The notes under the pieces: generated by a model
Database searches by the model: none
Seen by the model: the letters and a program-made list of their open reading frames with translations, nothing else
Told to the model about the DNA's origin: nothing
Shown: one piece after another, positions 4,539 to 8,536 of the stretch
Numbering within the stretch: the stretch's first letter is position 1
Layout: each line of letters begins with the position of its first letter
Position numbers and translations under genes: made by a program
Source: Acidobacteriota bacterium
GTDB lineage: Bacteria > Acidobacteriota > Vicinamibacteria > Vicinamibacterales > 2-12-FULL-66-21
DNA length: 8,536 nt
Direction: 5' to 3'
Assembly: GCA_013694635.1 (NCBI GenBank)
Contig: JACDCA010000574.1
Location: forward strand, 1 to 8,536

Positions 4539-5840
4539 ATGCAGTCAGTTCTCCGGCGGCGGATGCTCCTTTCAGCCATGTTCAGCCTGGCGCTGCTCAC
4601 GGCAGTGACGATCACCGCACAGGGGACGCCGCCGCAGAACCCTCAGAATCCTCCTCCCGCACAGCCTCCCGCGCGCTCCGACCAGGTGATCCGCCGGGCC
4701 ATCGACGTCGTGACCACCGACGTCGTGGTGCGTGACAACGCCGGGCAGTTCGTGGCGGATTTGAAGAAAGAGGATTTCGACGTCTACGAGGATGGAGTCA
4801 AGCAGGAAGTCGTGTCGTTCGTGCTGACGCACGGCGGCCGCACCTACAACCAGATCGTCCCGGCTGCGCCGAAACAGCGTGAGGGGATCATCCTGCCGCC
4901 AGCGCGGCCGACCAACGACGCCGCCGGGCGCATCTTCATCATCTTCGTCGACGACCTGCATCTCGACTTCCGCAACACCGGACGGATTCGCGATCTCTTC
5001 AAGAAGATCTCGACCGAGCTGGTGCACGAGGGAGACATGTTTTCCGTGGTATCGACCGGCCCGTCGTCGATCGAGATCCCGCTCAACTACGATCGCCGGC
5101 GGCTCGACGAAGCGATGAAGAAGATCGCCGGCAACGCGCTCAAACCGCAGGAGCTGCTCGAGGCACCCGAAGGCGCCGACGGCCCCGCGGAGCTGAAGTA
5201 CCGCGCGCACGTCGCGTTCTCGACCGCGTACGACATGCTCAAGGGGCTGGAGCAGGTCCACAACCGGCGCAAGGCGTTCATCTACATCAGCAACGGGTAC
5301 GACTTCAATCCATTTGCCGATTCGCGCCAGAAGGCGGTCAACGAGCGGTTCGCGCGCCTGACGCAAACGGGGGAAGACGGCACGAGCGGCGACGTCAATC
5401 CGTTCTCGCAGGTGGGTAATCGGTTCGCGGAAGCCGATCTCGTCGCCGAGCTCGCGGAGCTGACCCGCCAGGCGAACCGCGCCAACGCGTCGCTCTACAC
5501 GATCGATCCGCGCGGGCTGGTTGGCGGGCCGGATCTCGACGAGAAGATCGACATGGTCGAGTGGCAGAAGTACATCACGGCGACCCAGAACAGCCTGCGC
5601 ACGCTCGCCGATCTGACCGGCGGGATCGCCGTGGTGAGTACGAACGATTTCTCGAAGGCGCTCAAGCGCATCGATGCCGAGACGAGCGACTACTACATTG
5701 TCGGCTACTACTCGAGCAATCCGGATCCGCTGAAGAAGCGGCGGAAGATCGAAGTCAAGATCTCCAGCCGCAAGGGGCTCAACTTATTCCACCGCTCGGA
5801 ATACCGTCTCCGCCCCCCCGACAAGCCCATCGGCCGATAG
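4539..5840 (+). CDS. Secreted VWFA-related Acidobacterial domain protein
   Basis: This is a 433-residue exported protein of the family annotated as 'VWFA-related Acidobacterial domain' (TIGR03436 type); its molecular role is unknown. Residues 1-28 form a signal peptide: LRRR, a hydrophobic core, and a TAQG junction. A Pro/Gln-rich spacer (30-46) follows. The family's N-terminal signature is clear: IDVVTTDVVVRDNAGQFVADLKKEDFDVYEDGVKQEVVSF (55-94). A von Willebrand A-like fold follows, with the first strand RIFIIFVDDLHLDF (131-144), KAFIYISNGYD (245-255), ASLYTIDPRGL (317-327), TGGIAV and DYYIVGYY (384-391). At the metal site the usual DxSxS reads DDLHL, so a normal MIDAS is absent. ATG 4539 is chosen because it gives a complete signal peptide; in-frame extension to 4395 would run into the upstream gene. 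The receptor gene follows 126 bases downstream on the same strand, but it has promoter-like elements of its own. Confidence 0.9.
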   Translation: MQSVLRRRMLLSAMFSLALLTAVTITAQGTPPQNPQNPPPAQPPARSDQVIRRAIDVVTTDVVVRDNAGQFVADLKKEDFDVYEDGVKQEVVSFVLTHGGRTYNQIVPAAPKQREGIILPPARPTNDAAGRIFIIFVDDLHLDFRNTGRIRDLFKKISTELVHEGDMFSVVSTGPSSIEIPLNYDRRRLDEAMKKIAGNALKPQELLEAPEGADGPAELKYRAHVAFSTAYDMLKGLEQVHNRRKAFIYISNGYDFNPFADSRQKAVNERFARLTQTGEDGTSGDVNPFSQVGNRFAEADLVAELAELTRQANRANASLYTIDPRGLVGGPDLDEKIDMVEWQKYITATQNSLRTLADLTGGIAVVSTNDFSKALKRIDAETSDYYIVGYYSSNPDPLKKRRKIEVKISSRKGLNLFHRSEYRLRPPDKPIGR

Positions 5841-5867
5841 CGTTTTTACGCTCCCGTCACTGCCCGC

Positions 5868-5876
5868 TGATAGAAT
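5868..5876 (+). promoter_or_regulatory. Extended -10 promoter element upstream of the TonB-dependent receptor
   Basis: TGATAGAAT, identical to the element at 3184-3192, lies 28 bases after the stop of the VWFA-related gene. Transcription would begin near 5883, giving a leader of about 84 bases. No good -35 is seen. Confidence 0.45.
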
Positions 5877-5921
5877 CCGCCACGCTTGCGTGAAACAGGG
5901 CGCCGGCACATATTTCTGCGA

Positions 5922-5927
5922 TATACT
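5922..5927 (+). promoter_or_regulatory. Second candidate -10 box upstream of the receptor
   Basis: TATACT matches the -10 consensus at five of six bases. It would start transcription near 5934, with a leader of about 33 bases containing GGAG at 5954-5957. A -35 at proper distance is not recognisable (the bases there are GC-rich), so this competes with the element at 5868 as the main promoter, or both are used. Confidence 0.4.
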
Positions 5928-5961
5928 TTCGATCCGCAACCCCTGTTCTTTCTGGAGATCC

Positions 5962-5970
5962 ATGCGATGA
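5962..5970 (+). CDS. Two-codon mini-ORF overlapping the receptor start
   Basis: ATG CGA TGA encodes only Met-Arg, and its stop overlaps the receptor's ATG as ATGA. GGAG (5954-5957) is four bases before this ATG and nine before the receptor ATG at 5967, so ribosomes could initiate at either. It may be a start-stop element coupling or tuning receptor translation, or chance. Confidence 0.3.
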   Translation: MR

Positions 5971-8536
5971 AATTCTGCATCAAGGGCGCCTGGACGCTCG
6001 TGTTCGTGTTCTGTCTCGGGGTGCTGAGCACCACCCCAGCCACGGCGCAAACGGTCACCACCGGCAGCCTCGTTGGCGTCGTGACGGATTCTCAGGGGGG
6101 GGTGCTCCCGGGCGCCACCGTGACGGCAGTTCACACGCCCACCGGCACCAGCTACGAAGCGGTCTCCGACGCCGAGGGACGCTTTGTCATTCTGAACACC
6201 CGCGTCGGGCCGTTCGACGTGACGGCAAACATGAGCGGGTTCAGGCCTGAAAAGCTTCAGGCCATCGAGGTGAAACTCAGCGAGCAAGCGACGGTCGCAT
6301 TCAAGCTGCAGCTCGCAACCGTAACCGAGACGATCGAGGTCACCGGAGAGTCGAGCCCCATCGATCCCTCGCGGGCGGGTACCGCCGACAATGTGTCCCG
6401 CATCGCGATCGAAGCGCTGCCCACGATCTCGCGCAGCTTGACCGACATGGCTCGAACGTCGGCATATTTCAATCCGATCGGCCTCAACGAGGACCCGCTG
6501 GCGGTCTCGGTCGCCGGGCGAAATAATCGCTACAACAACGTGCAGATCGACGGCGCCGTCAATAACGACGTGTTCGGGCTCGCGGCATCGGGCACACCTG
6601 GGGGCCAGACCGAAACCCAGCCGATCAGCCTCGACGCGATCCAGGAGCTGCAGCTCGTCGTTTCGCCGTACGACGTGCGGCAGGGGGGGTTTTCGGGTGG
6701 CGGGATCAACGCGATCACGAAGAGCGGTTCCAATCGCTTCTCGGCCACCGGGTATTTCTTCGGCCGGAACGAGGACTTCGTCGGCGACGGCGTCAGCCGC
6801 ACGCCGATCGCGAAGTTCAAGCACCAGCAGATGGGCGGGAGCGTCGGCGGACGGATCATCGAGAACCGCGCTTTTTTCTTCAGCAACGGCGACTTCGAGC
6901 GGCGCGACAACCCGTCGGGGATCTCGGTCAGCACGACCGGGCAGACGTTCGGACGCGAAGCCGAGGTCGACCGGTTCCTCGGCATCCTGAGAAACACCTA
7001 TGGCTACGATCCGGGCGGCAAGGAAGAGTTCATCCGGACCATCAATAGCGACAAGTTCTTCGTCCGCGGCGATTTCAATCTCACGAGCCGGCACCAATTG
7101 ATTGCGCGGCACAATCTCACCGACAGCCTGAATGACATCGGCCGTCCGACTGTCACCTCGTACCTCATGCCGGACGGCTTTTACCGGATCAAGAACAGGA
7201 CGAACTCGACGGTTGTTCAGTTGAACAGTGCGTTTGGCCGTGCGGTCAACGAAGCCCGGTTCACGTTGCAGACGATCCAAGACCGCCGCGCCGGACAGCC
7301 CTTCGAGGAGCGGCCGTTCCCGCTCGTCCAGGTCAATCTCAGTTCCGGCACGGTGCGCGCGGGGCGTGAGAACTTCTCGACGGCCAACGAACTGGACCAG
7401 GACGTCTACGAGCTCAGCGATGACTTCACCTGGCTGAAGGGCAAGCACACGATCACGGTCGGGACGAAGAACGAGTTCTTCAAGTTCAGGAACCTGTTCA
7501 TTCGTAATGCATTCGGCAACTACCGATTCGCCAACCTCGACCTGTTCGAGCAGGGACTGGCGCAGTCGTACGACTACGATTTTTCGCTCACCGGTGACCC
7601 GCTGCAGGCCGCGCGCTTCCAGGTCCGTCAGTTCGGGTTTTACGCGGGCGACCAGTGGCGCCCGGCGTCGAATTTCACCCTCACCATGGGCGTGCGTGCC
7701 GACATCCCGACCTTCCCGGATCGGCCAACGCGAAACCCGGTAACCGAGGCCGCGGTCGGTCTGCGCACAGACGAAGTACCGACCGGCGTGCTCTGGTCGC
7801 CCCGAGTGGGCTTCAACTATGCGATGTCGAACGCCAACCGCGAGCAGCTGCGCGGCGGGTTTGGCCTGTTCGCCGGGCGCACCCCGTACGTGTGGCTGTC
7901 GAACCAGTACGGCAATACGGGCGTGGAATTCCGGCGCCTGGCGACCGGATTCAATGTCAACAACCGCTTTACGTTCGTGCCGGACGCCGGCGCGCAGCCG
8001 ACCAACGTCGGCGGAGCAGTGAGCACCGAGATCGATCTCATCGATCCGGACTACAAATACCCATCCTTGATGCGCGGCAACCTCGCGTACGACCGCGCGC
8101 TTCCGTTTTTTGGGCTGGTCGGTACGACGGAGTTTCTGTATTCGAGAAACATCAACGACATCAAGTATCAGAACCTGAATCTTGTCCCGGCTGGCACGCG
8201 CACACCCGACGGCCGTCCGTTCTACACGCGTAACCGGGTCCCCGGGATCACCGACCTGCTTCTCCTCACGAACACCGACTCGGGGGATGCGTGGAGCATC
8301 GCGTTCAAAGTGGAGCGTCCGTACAAGGATCGGTTCTTCTGGAACTCGTCCTACCTCTACGGCCGGTCGCGATCGATTCTCGACGGCACGTCGTCGCAGG
8401 CGGCGTCGAACTGGGGCAATGTCTATGTCCCCGGCGATCCCAACGAACCACCGCTGACACGCTCCAACTTCGATCCAGGTCACCGCATCACCGTGTCTGG
8501 TGGCTACGACATCCCGATGCCGGTCGGTCTCACCGC
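5967..8536 (+). CDS. Oar-like TonB-dependent outer-membrane receptor with carboxypeptidase-regulatory-like domain (3' end missing)
   Basis: This is an outer-membrane transporter or porin-like protein expected to take up a large substrate using TonB energy; the substrate is unknown. The frame stays open from ATG 5967 to the window end, showing 856 residues with no stop. Residues 1-27 are a signal peptide ending ATA before QTV. Residues 31-115 are a carboxypeptidase-regulatory-like Ig-type domain (GSLVGVVTDSQGGVLPGATV, DAEGRFVI, GPFDVTANMSGF). ETIEVTGES (121-129) fits a TonB-box-like strand. The plug follows at about 135-255 (VSVAGRNNRYNNVQIDGAVNN, IQELQLVVSPYDVRQGGFSGG, INAITKSGSN). From about 257 aromatic-rich alternating strands form the barrel. 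The family is usually around 1000 residues or more, so perhaps 15-25% is missing. The start has GGAG nine bases upstream. It follows the VWFA-related gene in tandem. Confidence 0.93.
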   Translation, partial: MKFCIKGAWTLVFVFCLGVLSTTPATAQTVTTGSLVGVVTDSQGGVLPGATVTAVHTPTGTSYEAVSDAEGRFVILNTRVGPFDVTANMSGFRPEKLQAIEVKLSEQATVAFKLQLATVTETIEVTGESSPIDPSRAGTADNVSRIAIEALPTISRSLTDMARTSAYFNPIGLNEDPLAVSVAGRNNRYNNVQIDGAVNNDVFGLAASGTPGGQTETQPISLDAIQELQLVVSPYDVRQGGFSGGGINAITKSGSNRFSATGYFFGRNEDFVGDGVSRTPIAKFKHQQMGGSVGGRIIENRAFFFSNGDFERRDNPSGISVSTTGQTFGREAEVDRFLGILRNTYGYDPGGKEEFIRTINSDKFFVRGDFNLTSRHQLIARHNLTDSLNDIGRPTVTSYLMPDGFYRIKNRTNSTVVQLNSAFGRAVNEARFTLQTIQDRRAGQPFEERPFPLVQVNLSSGTVRAGRENFSTANELDQDVYELSDDFTWLKGKHTITVGTKNEFFKFRNLFIRNAFGNYRFANLDLFEQGLAQSYDYDFSLTGDPLQAARFQVRQFGFYAGDQWRPASNFTLTMGVRADIPTFPDRPTRNPVTEAAVGLRTDEVPTGVLWSPRVGFNYAMSNANREQLRGGFGLFAGRTPYVWLSNQYGNTGVEFRRLATGFNVNNRFTFVPDAGAQPTNVGGAVSTEIDLIDPDYKYPSLMRGNLAYDRALPFFGLVGTTEFLYSRNINDIKYQNLNLVPAGTRTPDGRPFYTRNRVPGITDLLLLTNTDSGDAWSIAFKVERPYKDRFFWNSSYLYGRSRSILDGTSSQAASNWGNVYVPGDPNEPPLTRSNFDPGHRITVSGGYDIPMPVGLT

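Noticed and set aside
5829..5847. ATCGGCCGAT palindrome followed by TTTTT as an intrinsic terminator of the VWFA-related gene
   Set aside because: The palindrome has no spare loop, so only a three-pair stem can form in RNA, and it lies within the last codons of the gene. Too weak to call.
5905..5919. GG...GC spacing resembling a sigma54 promoter before the receptor
   Set aside because: The GG and GC are separated by 11 bases rather than the required 10, and the rest of the consensus is poor.
5784..8483. A 2.7-kb open frame on the minus strand (899 codons) opposite the receptor gene
   Set aside because: It is in exact codon register with the plus-strand genes, so its stops could come only from TTA, CTA or TCA codons on the plus strand, which GC-rich genes avoid. 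It ends at the TTA codon at 5784-5786. Its translation is Arg/Val/Glu/Asp-rich without domain pattern, while the plus strand shows a clear signal peptide, plug and barrel.

Overview
The window is GC-rich, densely coding DNA that looks like Acidobacteriota, most likely a Vicinamibacteria-type soil lineage. This rests on three gene types found together: a secreted protein of the 'VWFA-related Acidobacterial domain' type, a large Oar-like TonB-dependent outer-membrane protein with an N-terminal carboxypeptidase-regulatory-like domain, and a membrane-anchored Hanks-type Ser/Thr kinase with an unusual extracytoplasmic domain. The taxonomic call is inference from gene content. No rRNA, tRNA, CRISPR array or insertion sequence was seen, and no non-coding gap exceeds about 190 bases.

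Layout from left to right. (1) 1-1091 (+) is the 3' part of a Ser/Thr kinase, with one transmembrane helix and a C-terminal domain I cannot assign. (2) 1104-2015 (-) is a complete arginase, convergent with the kinase and starting at TTG. (3) 2016-2205 is the divergent promoter region. (4) 2206-2448 (+) is an 80-residue protein with a Tudor/SH3-like fold signature and a basic tail. (5) 2482-3153 (-) is an O-methyltransferase-family protein that carries a signal peptide. (6) 3154-3241 is a second divergent promoter region. (7) 3242-3829 (+) and 3833-4519 (+) are two genes of unknown function separated by 3 bases: a PD-(D/E)XK-nuclease-like protein with a histone-like tail, then a protein with a conserved N-terminal domain, a proline-rich linker and a helical basic C-terminus. 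The second apparently starts at CTG. (8) 4539-5840 (+) is the secreted VWFA-related protein, with a perfect TATAAT six bases before its ATG. (9) 5967-8536 (+) is the TonB-dependent receptor, cut off by the window end.

The window reads mainly as a string of short transcription units rather than one pathway. The VWFA-related protein and the TonB-dependent receptor are both envelope proteins and lie in tandem. The 3242-4519 pair looks like a co-translated module and is the best candidate for something undescribed. Its second gene lies in the same frame as the first, directly after the TAG stop, and its conserved N-terminus can only be made from a non-AUG start or by TAG readthrough.

Promoter signals are unusually readable. 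TGATAGAAT extended -10 elements occur before the 3242 gene and before the receptor gene. -10-like hexamers exactly six bases before the ATG of the 4539 and 3153 genes suggest leaderless mRNAs. All promoter calls are by eye.
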